DNA of 64,000 nucleotides from contig NZ_JAAXYH010000001.1 in the NCBI RefSeq assembly GCF_012911865.1, forward strand, positions 496,001 to 560,000. The letters run 5' to 3'. Made by a program: the position numbers and the translations under genes. Position 1 is the first letter of the stretch. The number at the start of each line of letters is the position of its first letter. Below are positions 17,501 to 30,099 of the stretch, piece after piece. Origin of the DNA: Shewanella salipaludis (GTDB taxonomy: Bacteria > Pseudomonadota > Gammaproteobacteria > Enterobacterales > Shewanellaceae). Below the pieces are notes generated by a model, which worked only from the letters and a program-made list of their open reading frames with translations, ran no database searches and was not told the DNA's origin.

Positions 17501-20500
17501 ATCCAGGCTGACGCTGCTCGCGGATCTGCCGCTGACCGTGAGTGGCAAGATAGACAAGCAGGCGCTGCCGACGCCTATGCCGGAGCCCATGCCAGCGTCG
17601 CGAGCCGCCGCTGCCGTGCCAACCACGGCAGAGGAATGGCTTATCTGCCGGCAGATGGCCGAGACTCTGGGCCTGGAACGGGTCGGTCTCGACGATGACT
17701 TCTTCAATCTGGGTGGTGACAGCATTGGCGCCATGCAGCTCAGCATCAGGCTCAATCGCCAGGGCGTCGAACTCAAACCCAGGGACATTTTTGCCAAGCG
17801 TACCCCAAGAGGCATGCTGGCAGTGTTGCGGCCACTGGCGCCGACAGAGGTGAAGGGCAACTCACTCCCGCCAGCAGCCCTCCCTGGCGATGCGCCCCGC
17901 GCCGGGACACAGATGAACATAAGCGCAGCCGACCGGCAGGCACTCCGGGCCAGACATGGTCAAATACAGGCAATCTTGCCCTTGTTGCCGCTGCAACAGG
18001 GATTGCTGTTCCACGCCCAACTCGAGAGTCAGACCAGCTACAGCTTTACCACTAAGCTGGACCTCAGCGGTCGGCTGGATATCGCCAGGCTCAGGCTCGC
18101 ACTCGAAGCCCTGCTCGATGCCTATCCTCAGCTCTCAGTGATCTTCGATACGCAAACCTCGGACTCGCAGCTGCAGCTGATCCCGTCATCGACTGCGACC
18201 GTGGCGGGCCAGAGTTACCGCTGGCCTTGGCAAGCAAGCGACCTGCGCGCCCTGGATGCGGCCGCCAAGGCCGAGGCCCTGTATAGGTTGGAAATGAGCG
18301 AAAGTCGCCGCAGCTTCGACGATGTGATTCGGGGCAAGCGCGCATCCATACTGGCCCATGCCCATCTCGTGCGCTTAGGCGACGCACACTACAGCCTGTT
18401 ATTGACCGCCCACCATCTGATCATCGATGGCTGGTCGACCCCCATACTCTTGCAGGATCTGCTCAAGGCCTATGCCTCGGGCAGGGCCGCACTCATGCCC
18501 CCCGAGGTGAGTTACGCCCGGGTGGTCAGCCGCCTCGCCGCGCGCGACTTGCAACCGGCCCGCGATGCCTGGCAGGAAGCGCTCCGGGGCGTCGCCCCGA
18601 CCCTGGTGTTTGACCAGGCCGGCGCGGTTGTGCCGGCCGGACAGCCTGAGGTGAGAGAGCTCAAATTGCGGCTCGAGGCGTCGCTCTCGGAGGGGCTTGG
18701 CCGTTTATGCCGTCGCCAGGGCCTCACCCTCAATACTCTGATGCAAGGGGTTTGGGCCCTGCTGCTGGGTTCCATGACGGGCCGCGACGATGTGGTGTTC
18801 GGCAGCCCAGTATCCGGACGCTTCAGTGACATCGACGGCCTGGAGCAGCATATAGGCCTGTTCAGCAATACCCTGCCCGTCAGGATCGGCTTGCGCCCGG
18901 ACATCTCGCTGCTCGAGCAGCTGAGTCAGATACAGCAGCAACAGATAGCGCTGCTGGAACATGATGCTCTTGGCCTGGGCGAAATTCAGCGCCTGGCCGG
19001 CACAGAGACACTGTTCGATACCTTGCTCGTGGTGGAGAATTATCCTGCCACTCAGGCCTTGCTTGGAGCGGATTATGCCGGGCTACGCCTGAATGATGTG
19101 CAAAATCGGGGCTTTACCCACTACCCCTTGACCATCCTGGTGCTGCCTGGCGACAGGATACGCATCTTGTTCGAGTACAGGGCCGAGGTGCCTGAGCCAG
19201 AGCGTCTCGCCCGGCGCTTCGTAGGCCTGCTCGAGCAGCTGGTGCGCGCGCCTGCCACGCCCCTATGTCGACTCCAGCTGCAGACGCTGGACGAGCGCGA
19301 CTTGCTGTCCCGGGTGAACCACACCTTCAGCGCCTTGCCCAGCCATAAGGGGCAAACGCCAACCTTGAGGGACTTGCTGCAGCTCCAGGCCAGGAAAACA
19401 CCGGGGCAGATAGCCCTGCGCGACACAGACAAGGCTTTGAGTTACAGCGAGATGCGCCGCCAGGTGCGTCTGCTTGCCGAGGTGCTCAGGGCGAATGCCG
19501 TGAATGCGGGCGACATCATTGCCATCGCCTTGCCGCGCAGCATCAGCCTGAGCCTGGCGCTGCAGGCGACCATTGAAGCGGGGGCAGCCTACCTGCCGCT
19601 GGATATCGGCAACCCGGACTCGCGCCTGGATTTCATGTTGCAGGATGCCAGACCCAAGCTCATCTTGACCTGCCAATCCCAGGCGGCGCGTTTTTCCCGG
19701 ATTGCCGCTGAATCGGCGCCGATCCAGGTGCAGATCTTGCCGATAGACAGCCTGTTGGCGGATATCCAGGGAGCCACTCCCGGACGAGGGGCCGCAGCGC
19801 CGCTCGAGGCCGAGCCCATCGGCACACTTAAGGCGAGCGATCCCGCCTATCTCATCTATACCTCAGGTTCAACGGGCCGTCCCAAGGGGGTCTTGGTGTC
19901 CCATGGCGCGATAGTGAATCGTTTAGCCTGGATGCAGCACGCCTACCCCCTGGCCCATGACGATGTCATATTGCAGAAGACCCCCGCCAGTTTCGACGTG
20001 TCGGTGTGGGAGTTTTTCTGGCCCCTGCTCCAGGGGGCTTGTCTCGTCATGGCGCCGCCCGAGGCCCATAAAGATCCGGCACTCTTGCTGCAGCTCATGG
20101 AAGAGTATCGGGTCACCACCTTGCACTTTGTGCCTTCCATGCTGGCGGCGTTCCTGTTGCATACCGAGACGCTGGCCAAAGAGCAGGCACCAAGAACTGG
20201 CTTAGGGACGGGATTGAGGCGGGTATTTTGCAGTGGCGAGGCGCTGTCGGCCGAACTGGCCGCAGATTACCGCCGTTATTACCCGGCTCCCCTGCATAAC
20301 CTCTACGGTCCCACGGAGGCAGCCGTCGATGTGACCTACTTCCCGGCCACGGCTCTGCCGGCGTCAGCGGCGCCGGATATCGTACGCCAGGGTGCCGGAG
20401 TGCCCATAGGCAAACCCGTGTGGAATACCCAAGTGCGGGTGCTGGATCATCAGTTGCGTGAAGTCGGCATAGGCGTATCGGGAGAGCTGTACTTATGCGG

Positions 20501-22064
20501 CGCCCAGCTGGCCATAGGGTATCTGCACCGCCCCGCCTTAACCGCCGAGCGTTTCGTCGCCAGTCCTTTCAGCGCGGGCGAACGCATGTATCGTACCGGC
20601 GACATGGTCCGCTGGTTGCCCTGCGGCAACCTGGAATACCTGGGCCGCAGCGACGATCAGTTGAAAATTCGCGGGCAACGCATAGAAATAGGTGAAATAG
20701 AGCAAGCCTTGCTGCAATTGCCCTCGGTCCAACAGGCGGCCGTACATGCCAGAGTGCTGGGCGGCGCCGATGTCAAAGCCGGTGCCAAAACCGGCGACCA
20801 GCGGCAACTGGTTGGCTATGTCATAGCCGATGAATCCGGCACAGACGGACAGGCGGCAACCGAACTGGAGCTGGCAAGCCTGCTCACCCAGGTCTCACGC
20901 TTGCTGCCGGCCCATATGGTGCCCACTGTCTTGATGCAGGTGGCGGCTTTCCCACTGAGCGCCAACGGCAAGCTGGATAGGAAGGCCCTGCCGGATCCCA
21001 GGAACCACTCAAACCGCATGGGGCGTGCGCCCAAGCCCGGCATGGAAACCCGGATCGCCGCGGCGTTCGCCAAGCTGCTCGGGGTCAACACAGTCAATGC
21101 CGAGGATAGCTTCTTCAACCTGGGAGGCCATTCACTGTTGGCGATGCAACTGGCCACCGAGCTGCGCCGCAGCCTGCAGCTCCAGGTATCCGTCGGACAG
21201 ATAATGGTGTCTCCGACGGTCGCCGAGCTGGCGGCGATCCTCGGCGATGAAGGGCTCAGGGCCGATCCCGACAAGGCGGGCTTCGGGCAGATACTGCCTG
21301 TTCGCCGCGGCCGGGGACTGCCCTTGGTGTGCATCAATCCAGGTTCGGGCTTCTCCTGGCAATACACAGGGCTGCCAAAATACCTTGAGGGCCGCTGGCC
21401 CATCATAGGGCTGCAATCGCCGCGGCCGGATGGCGCCGTCGCGGTCAGTGCCGACATGACGCAGGCGGTGCAACATTACCTGGAGTTGCTCAAACGGGTG
21501 CAACCCCAAGGGCCGTACCATTTCCTGGGTTACTCCTTCGGCGGCACCATTGCCATGGCCCTGGCGGCCACATTGACGGCCAGGGGAGAAACCGTCGCCT
21601 TCGTCGGTCTGCTCGATACCTATCCGCCGGAGGGGCAGGAATGGAAACGCCCCACCAAGGAGGAAGCCATGGCCGAAGTGGAACGCGAAAGGCATCAGTT
21701 CCTCAACGCCGCAGAAGGAGACTTTGCCGATGCCTCCAGTCGTGAGGAGCAGACCAAGATGTTCAACGACATCTTAGGTAACTATGACGATACAGTGAGG
21801 CTGTTGTCACAGGCCAGCACCACGGCCTATTCGGGCCGGGTCGAGCTGTTTGTCGCCGAAAAATCCCTGCCGCCGGGGTGGGATGTGGCGCAGTCCTGGG
21901 CACCCTATGTCGGCAAGTTGGTCCAGCATGGCTTGCCCTTTGCCCACGACGACATACTCTCGGCCGGCTCCCTCACTCGGCTCGGCCCCCTGCTCAACGC
22001 CATCTTGGCCGAGGTGGATACCCTCGGCATGGAAGCGCAGCAGGAGCGGCCAGATCAAGACTGA
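14577..22064 (+). CDS. Dimodular siderophore NRPS, C-A-T-C-A-T-TE (DhbF/EntF type)
   Basis: A 2495-residue synthetase. C1 (HHLMVDG at 158-164) should accept DHB from EntB. A1 (YTSGSTGKPKG about 634-644) aligns to the Stachelhaus positions as D-T-D-A-N-C-I-V-Y-K, which I do not recognise; the acidic residue at 239 hints at a basic amino acid. T1 has GGDS with Ser1049. C2 carries HHLIIDG at 1279-1285. A2 (1761-1771) reads D-V-W-H-F-S-L-V-D-K, the serine code. T2 has GGHS with Ser2186. The TE carries GYSFGG with Ser2320 and should oligomerise and release DHB-X-Ser units. No epimerase domain is present, so X is probably L. ATG 14577 abuts the AAAGG site; GTG 14586 has better spacing and may be the true start. 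Confidence 0.93.
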   Translation: MNIVQQTSPALARQPMLELPLVGPQLGIWLAEQISPVQNLFSVAQYVVIEGSIDIDLLQRAIQIGLSEADTVHSQYRLGSERPLQLIPPLPAAGDIGLPSLIDLSNEAEAEAQAHGLMAQDLAEAGNAADSRQLYRHLLIKLPSAHGGPRWFWYQRYHHLMVDGFSFSALTQRIAQHYTALKQGRALAAAALTPYAAVVEEYQAYAGSDKYQSDKQFWLNYAANLVQPISLSRMSGPAKLQSGRVLRQEALIPSLGALVAGLEDPRVSKADTAIAIVLLYLGKMTGQTQISCGFPFMRRMGSVALSSSGCVVNVLPLQITLESGMRLADVVRALTWEIRKLRKHQGYEAEQIKRDLGIVGSQRALYGPSINCKLFDYRLNFDTHTGTSHQLATGPIEDMEFGLYLNADELRLELAANADRYQQAELALHCARLQHICAQLQQDPQLTLARLSVLSPDELAQLQAWQQGPRRDSSGDPASVLTLLSRQVAARAQCPALVFQEQRFSFQALSERINRLSRFLLALGVTDGKLVATALPRSAESVIAIFAILQTGAAYLPLDLSHPDERLKMICDDAMPALVLTHSQVIARLPGDLRRVSLDEQHLIRACAGLSAAPIAPEEFGSAIEKHQLAYVFYTSGSTGKPKGVKVPHGALVNLMMALQQEHYTAALAAHEARSMAQGLAAGAAPAQLRVALTGSFSFDTSWDPLLQMLLGNTLYLFDEDIKRDVYALLEAIDRHRIDTLAVAPSLATQLMAAGMMERAWQPLLLNICGEAVSPALWHSLQQYPQLHAYNIYGPTEFTVYATSARVSPGNAMPTIGRPLANTCAYVLDHELQTVPIGVTGELYLAGDNMSLGYLNRPAGSASRFVANPFVSGQRMYLSGDLVRWDPQGHLEFIGRSDNQVKIRGFRIELGEVEAALSALAAVKEVAVIVQPHAQGQRLLGYCTLKPPFNDQDPTLVQQSLMAQLSERLPDYMLPSRLTLLADLPLTVSGKIDKQALPTPMPEPMPASRAAAAVPTTAEEWLICRQMAETLGLERVGLDDDFFNLGGDSIGAMQLSIRLNRQGVELKPRDIFAKRTPRGMLAVLRPLAPTEVKGNSLPPAALPGDAPRAGTQMNISAADRQALRARHGQIQAILPLLPLQQGLLFHAQLESQTSYSFTTKLDLSGRLDIARLRLALEALLDAYPQLSVIFDTQTSDSQLQLIPSSTATVAGQSYRWPWQASDLRALDAAAKAEALYRLEMSESRRSFDDVIRGKRASILAHAHLVRLGDAHYSLLLTAHHLIIDGWSTPILLQDLLKAYASGRAALMPPEVSYARVVSRLAARDLQPARDAWQEALRGVAPTLVFDQAGAVVPAGQPEVRELKLRLEASLSEGLGRLCRRQGLTLNTLMQGVWALLLGSMTGRDDVVFGSPVSGRFSDIDGLEQHIGLFSNTLPVRIGLRPDISLLEQLSQIQQQQIALLEHDALGLGEIQRLAGTETLFDTLLVVENYPATQALLGADYAGLRLNDVQNRGFTHYPLTILVLPGDRIRILFEYRAEVPEPERLARRFVGLLEQLVRAPATPLCRLQLQTLDERDLLSRVNHTFSALPSHKGQTPTLRDLLQLQARKTPGQIALRDTDKALSYSEMRRQVRLLAEVLRANAVNAGDIIAIALPRSISLSLALQATIEAGAAYLPLDIGNPDSRLDFMLQDARPKLILTCQSQAARFSRIAAESAPIQVQILPIDSLLADIQGATPGRGAAAPLEAEPIGTLKASDPAYLIYTSGSTGRPKGVLVSHGAIVNRLAWMQHAYPLAHDDVILQKTPASFDVSVWEFFWPLLQGACLVMAPPEAHKDPALLLQLMEEYRVTTLHFVPSMLAAFLLHTETLAKEQAPRTGLGTGLRRVFCSGEALSAELAADYRRYYPAPLHNLYGPTEAAVDVTYFPATALPASAAPDIVRQGAGVPIGKPVWNTQVRVLDHQLREVGIGVSGELYLCGAQLAIGYLHRPALTAERFVASPFSAGERMYRTGDMVRWLPCGNLEYLGRSDDQLKIRGQRIEIGEIEQALLQLPSVQQAAVHARVLGGADVKAGAKTGDQRQLVGYVIADESGTDGQAATELELASLLTQVSRLLPAHMVPTVLMQVAAFPLSANGKLDRKALPDPRNHSNRMGRAPKPGMETRIAAAFAKLLGVNTVNAEDSFFNLGGHSLLAMQLATELRRSLQLQVSVGQIMVSPTVAELAAILGDEGLRADPDKAGFGQILPVRRGRGLPLVCINPGSGFSWQYTGLPKYLEGRWPIIGLQSPRPDGAVAVSADMTQAVQHYLELLKRVQPQGPYHFLGYSFGGTIAMALAATLTARGETVAFVGLLDTYPPEGQEWKRPTKEEAMAEVERERHQFLNAAEGDFADASSREEQTKMFNDILGNYDDTVRLLSQASTTAYSGRVELFVAEKSLPPGWDVAQSWAPYVGKLVQHGLPFAHDDILSAGSLTRLGPLLNAILAEVDTLGMEAQQERPDQD

Positions 22065-22091
22065 GATGGCTCCGTGTCCAGATGAAGGTTT

Positions 22092-22124
22092 CGGGTTTGC
22101 CGCGGTTCCACGGCGGCAAACCCG
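22092..22124 (+). other. Strong hairpin between NRPS and exporter genes
   Basis: A perfect 12-base-pair stem (CGGGTTTGCCGC with GCGGCAAACCCG) around a 9-base loop, 27 bases after the NRPS stop. No T run follows. It may slow or partly end transcription, or protect the 3' end of the NRPS message. Confidence 0.6.
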
Positions 22125-22193
22125 GCACCGCAAGGCCTTGCTGCAAAGGCACTCCTTACAACGAGTCTTATTAAGGCGCTAGTTATAGAAATT

Positions 22194-23528
22194 ATGAAAA
22201 AACACACTATTTTCGTCGATGTCAGCCTGCTGAAAAGCAACCCATACTTTCGCATGGTGTTTATCGCCAGGCTGTTTTCCCTTCTCGCACTTGGAATGCT
22301 CACAGTGGCAGTGCCCCTGCAAGTGCACTCGCTCACAGGGTCAAACTTTCACGTAGGCATCATACTGGCGCTGGACGGTGCCGGCATGCTGGTTGGCTTA
22401 TTGCTCGGGGGCGTGTTGGCCGACCGATATGAACGGCGGCAACTGATCCTCACCGGCCGTATCGCCTGCGCCCTGGGTTTCAGTGCCTTGGCCATCAACT
22501 GCTACTTCGCCAGCCCTTCACTGTTGGCGCTCTATCTGCTCTCGCTGTGGAGCGGCTTCTTCGGCGCCATAGGCATCACGGCACTCATGGCCGCCATTCC
22601 CCTGCTGGTTGGCCGGGAAAACCTGGCTAAGGCCGGCGCCCTGAGCATGCTGACGGTGCGCATAGGGACGGTAGTATCCCCCCTGATTGGCGGCATGATC
22701 ATCGCCATGGCAGACATAAGCTGGAACTATACGGCCGCCGCCATAGGAACTTTTCTCACTCTGATCCCCTTGCGGCGTTTGCCCAAGATGCAAGCTCCCA
22801 AGGTGGCGGGCGAGTCGCCGTTAGCCTCCTTCGTCGGTGGCCTGACGTTTATCTATGGCAACAACCTAGTCTGCGGCGTGGCGGCCATCGGCCTGTTGGA
22901 TGCCGTGAGCAAAGGCGTGCGAGTCTTGTTTCCGGCACTCGCCATCGGCCAATTCGGTGGCGGCGCCTTCGAATTAGGCCTGCTGTTTTCGGCCGTCCCT
23001 CTGGGAGCAAGCCTGTTCGCCTTCACCAGCGGCAGAATGTCCGAGCTGAAGCGTCCCGGCCTGACCATGATCTTGAGCAGCATGCTGGCCTTTGCGACCC
23101 TGGGATTGCTGAGTATCGCCAGTCAGTTATGGGCGGCGCTGCTCATACTGGGCCTCTATGGCTACTTTGGGGCCATCAGTGCCTTGCTGCAATACACGCT
23201 GATCCAGGGCCACACCCCCACCCCTTTACTGGGACGCAGCAACAGTCTGTGGACGGCGCAAAATGTCGCCGGCGATTCGCTCGGCGCTCTGGTGGTCGGC
23301 AGCCTGAATAAACTGCTGAGCCCGGCCAGCTGTGCCCTGCTGCTGGGCACTGTGACGACCCTGGGGGCACTCACAGTCTGTTGGCGCAGTAAGCCCCTGC
23401 GCCGATTGCGGCAGACGGCCAGGGAAAACACCCAAGCCGGGGGCGAACCTGGAAACTCCAGCGCTCGGGAAGCCGCCCGGCCGCAGCTAGACCCGGCCGC
23501 TGCTGAGCCGGACGCAAAGTCTATGTAA
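22194..23528 (+). CDS. entS: MFS siderophore exporter, EntS type
   Basis: A 444-residue major-facilitator protein with twelve hydrophobic segments. The N-terminus SNPYFRMVFIARLFSLLALG and VAVPLQVHSLTGS, and the loop GGVLADRYERRQLIL (MFS motif A), match EntS-type enterobactin exporters of the DHA3 group. The last 45 residues are a polar tail. EntS secretes newly made catecholate siderophore from cytoplasm to periplasm. The gene is 129 bases after the NRPS, across a strong hairpin, and is followed by a Fur box. Start ATG 22194 has no strong ribosome site visible. Confidence 0.88.
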   Translation: MKKHTIFVDVSLLKSNPYFRMVFIARLFSLLALGMLTVAVPLQVHSLTGSNFHVGIILALDGAGMLVGLLLGGVLADRYERRQLILTGRIACALGFSALAINCYFASPSLLALYLLSLWSGFFGAIGITALMAAIPLLVGRENLAKAGALSMLTVRIGTVVSPLIGGMIIAMADISWNYTAAAIGTFLTLIPLRRLPKMQAPKVAGESPLASFVGGLTFIYGNNLVCGVAAIGLLDAVSKGVRVLFPALAIGQFGGGAFELGLLFSAVPLGASLFAFTSGRMSELKRPGLTMILSSMLAFATLGLLSIASQLWAALLILGLYGYFGAISALLQYTLIQGHTPTPLLGRSNSLWTAQNVAGDSLGALVVGSLNKLLSPASCALLLGTVTTLGALTVCWRSKPLRRLRQTARENTQAGGEPGNSSAREAARPQLDPAAAEPDAKSM

Positions 23529-23559
23529 ATCCCTTTGCAATCCAGAACATCTACAATGA

Positions 23560-23574
23560 TGATAATAATTCTCA
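23560..23574. promoter_or_regulatory. Fur box upstream of the DAHP synthase
   Basis: TGATAATAATTCTCA matches the 7-1-7 Fur consensus at 13 of 14 positions. It lies 45 bases before the DAHP synthase start, so this gene has its own iron-controlled promoter in addition to any read-through. Confidence 0.85.
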
Positions 23575-23618
23575 TTTGAGAGCTTTATCTGTTACCCAAC
23601 CCAGTGAAGGACGACATC

Positions 23619-24737
23619 ATGCCCGCGTTACCCTCCGCCTTAAATGCAAGTTTGCATATGGACATTCCCGACTGCCATCAATTGGTTGCCGATTTGCCTC
23701 GTCCGGCTGCGACAGCCGGTCACATACAGGAGACCCAAGGCGCAATAGCAGACATATTGTCCGCCAAGGATGATCGCTTGCTCGTGATCCTGGGTCCCTG
23801 CTCCATCCACGATCCCCATGCCTCGCTGGAGTACGCGGCTCAATTGGCCGCGGTTTCCCGGCGCTATGACAAGGAACTGCTGCTCGTCATGCGCACCTAT
23901 TTCGAAAAACCCAGAACCACGGTCGGCTGGAAAGGATTCATCAACGATCCCGGGTTGGACGAGGGTTTCAATATCGCCGCTGGGCTGGTTAAAGCCCGGC
24001 AACTCCTGTTGGATATCAATGCCATGGGGCTTGCCACTGCCACAGAGTTTCTCTGCCCGGCCAACGCCCTCTACATTGCCGATCTCATCAGCTGGGGCGC
24101 CATAGGGGCACGTACCACCGAATCCCAGATCCATCGTGAACTGGCGTCCGCCCTGCACTGTCCCATCGGCTTTAAAAACAGTACGGATGGCAATATCCAA
24201 ATCGCCATGGATGCCATCCAGTCTGTGCAGGCCTCCCATGTGATCTATGCCCCCAAGGCGGCCGGCGGTTTACAGGCAGTAAAAACGGCGGGAAATCCCA
24301 ACTGCCACATCATATTGCGCGGTGGCAGGCAGCCCAATTACGCCGCCAAGGATGTCGATGCCGCCCATGAATCCTTGCTGAACCGTGCCTTGCCGGCAAA
24401 GATCATGGTCGACTGCAGTCACGGCAACAGTCAGAAGCAGCATCTGAACCAGCTCATAGTGGGACAATCCTTGTGTCGGCAAATAGGCGAAGGCAAGCGC
24501 CATATCGCCGCCGTTATGCTGGAAAGCTTTCTCAAGGCAGGCAAACAAGCACACAAGGGTGAAGGGCAACTGGTCTACGGCCAATCTATCACAGATGGTT
24601 GCATAGATTGGCAAGACACTGTTGGCTTGCTCGATGACTTTGCCAGGGCGGTCAACCAGAGGCGCCAGGCGCTGGAATGCCAACAACAAGCCGCCATGTC
24701 ACTCTATGCCCGGTCACAGGTAAAAGTGTACGCCTGA
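23619..24737 (+). CDS. 3-deoxy-7-phosphoheptulonate (DAHP) synthase, siderophore-linked paralogue
   Basis: A 372-residue class I-alpha DAHP synthase (AroG/AroF/AroH family, about 350), which condenses phosphoenolpyruvate and erythrose 4-phosphate at the start of the shikimate pathway. Core motifs are present: LGPCSIHD, the WKGFINDP block, GAIGARTTESQIHRE, GFKNSTDG, ILRGGRQPNY and DCSHGN. From ATG 23619 (GAAGG upstream) the residue numbers coincide with E. coli AroG in the effector region. Known phenylalanine-pocket positions are changed: Asp146 to Cys, Pro150 to Ala, Ser180 to His, Phe209 to Ile, Ser211 to Ala. With the Fur box just upstream, the enzyme probably feeds chorismate to EntC under iron starvation. 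Confidence 0.9.
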   Translation: MPALPSALNASLHMDIPDCHQLVADLPRPAATAGHIQETQGAIADILSAKDDRLLVILGPCSIHDPHASLEYAAQLAAVSRRYDKELLLVMRTYFEKPRTTVGWKGFINDPGLDEGFNIAAGLVKARQLLLDINAMGLATATEFLCPANALYIADLISWGAIGARTTESQIHRELASALHCPIGFKNSTDGNIQIAMDAIQSVQASHVIYAPKAAGGLQAVKTAGNPNCHIILRGGRQPNYAAKDVDAAHESLLNRALPAKIMVDCSHGNSQKQHLNQLIVGQSLCRQIGEGKRHIAAVMLESFLKAGKQAHKGEGQLVYGQSITDGCIDWQDTVGLLDDFARAVNQRRQALECQQQAAMSLYARSQVKVYA

Positions 24738-24748
24738 GGCGGCAGTGC

Positions 24749-24769
24749 CTGAGACAAGCTCAGTCTCAG
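24749..24769. terminator. Hairpin between convergent DAHP synthase and GGDEF genes
   Basis: CTGAGAC (24749-24755) pairs with GTCTCAG (24763-24769). It overlaps the end of the response-regulator gene. No T run, so this is a weak terminator candidate. Confidence 0.35.
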
Positions 24770-25727
24770 TCACATGAGAGCAGGTTTTGCCGCGGCGCAT
24801 CCATGGATGAGGTACGGTTGCGACCCTTGTGCTTCGCCCGATACAAGGCGTCATCCGCCAATGCCAGCAGCGTTTCGGGTACGGCATCGGCTTGGGGGAT
24901 GCAGCTGGCCACCCCGACACTGATGGTGACATGTTCGGCCACGTCCGAGTCCCGGTGCGGGATGGCCAATGAGCGTATCGCCTGCACCAGGTGTTGCGCC
25001 ACCCGCTCGGCGCCAAGGAGATCTGTCCTGGGCAAGACACAGATAAATTCTTCCCCCCCATAACGCGCCACCAGATCATGGGGGCGATTAGCGCCGACAC
25101 CAATAGTCTGGGCGACCCGTCGCAAGCACTCATCCCCCGCCTGATGCCCGTAAGTGTCGTTGTAGCGTTTGAAATAATCTATATCCAGGAGCAGCAGTGA
25201 GATGGGCTGCAGCTCTCTGCGGCTCTGTCCCCAGTAATCCGGGTAGTCGAGATCAAATTTGCGCCGATTGGGGATCCCTGTCAGGCCATCGGTCAGGGCG
25301 ATGGCACGCAGCTGATCGGATTGGCGTTTGAGCATCAACTGATTCCTGACCCTGGCCCTGGTGATCACAGGGTTGACCGGCTTATGGATAAAATCGACCG
25401 CACCCATCTGGAATCCCCGTACCTCCATGGCTTCATCCAGATGGGCCGTCACGAACACCACCACTATGCCGGCGGTGGCGGGATCACTCTTGAGTTGCAG
25501 GCACACCTCATAGCCGTTCATGTCGGGCATTTCGATATCCAGCAACAGCAAATCGGGGCGGACTTCCCGGCACAGGGCGATGGCTTGTTCACCGCTGTTG
25601 GCCATAAACAGCTCATAATCCGTATGCAGCAGCCGATGCAGTATCTTGATATTGATCAGTTGATCGTCGACTATCAGTATCTTGCCCTTCGCATCATTGG
25701 CCTGAGTCATGGTGGCGGCTACTTCCA

Positions 25728-25728
<1 letters not shown>
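24766..25728 (-). CDS. Response regulator with GGDEF diguanylate cyclase output
   Basis: A 320-residue two-domain regulator. The receiver (about residues 15-135) has VDDQ, the phosphoacceptor in LLLLDIEMPDMNGYE, and VDFIHKPV. The GGDEF domain (about 160-310) has DGLTGIPNRR, an intact catalytic GGEEF and the inhibitory RPHD exactly five residues before it. It should make c-di-GMP when phosphorylated. Start ATG 25728 follows AAAGGAG and shares a base with the stop of the hybrid kinase gene (TGATG), so the kinase is the likely partner, passing phosphate through its HPt domain. Confidence 0.92.
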
Positions 25729-29957
<4,229 letters not shown>

Positions 29958-30099
29958 TGATACCCAGAGAAGCAAGGATAAGATGAGATTAATTCTGTAC
30001 CAAGAACGCTTATTTAGCCACTCGGCCTGAGATATTCATTGCCAAATCAGGGGAATAGATCTAAAGCCGAGATTAGCACCCGGGCTGCAGCCAATGGCA

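Noticed and set aside
14577-22064. Epimerase or dual E/C domain in the NRPS, as in D-amino-acid trichrysobactin-type systems
   Set aside because: Length leaves no room for an epimerase domain and the second condensation domain lacks the extra N-terminal HHxxxxGD motif.
3593-24737. Phosphopantetheinyl transferase (EntD) or ABC importer within the locus
   Set aside because: Searched both strands of the listed genes; none matches. They must be elsewhere in the genome if needed.
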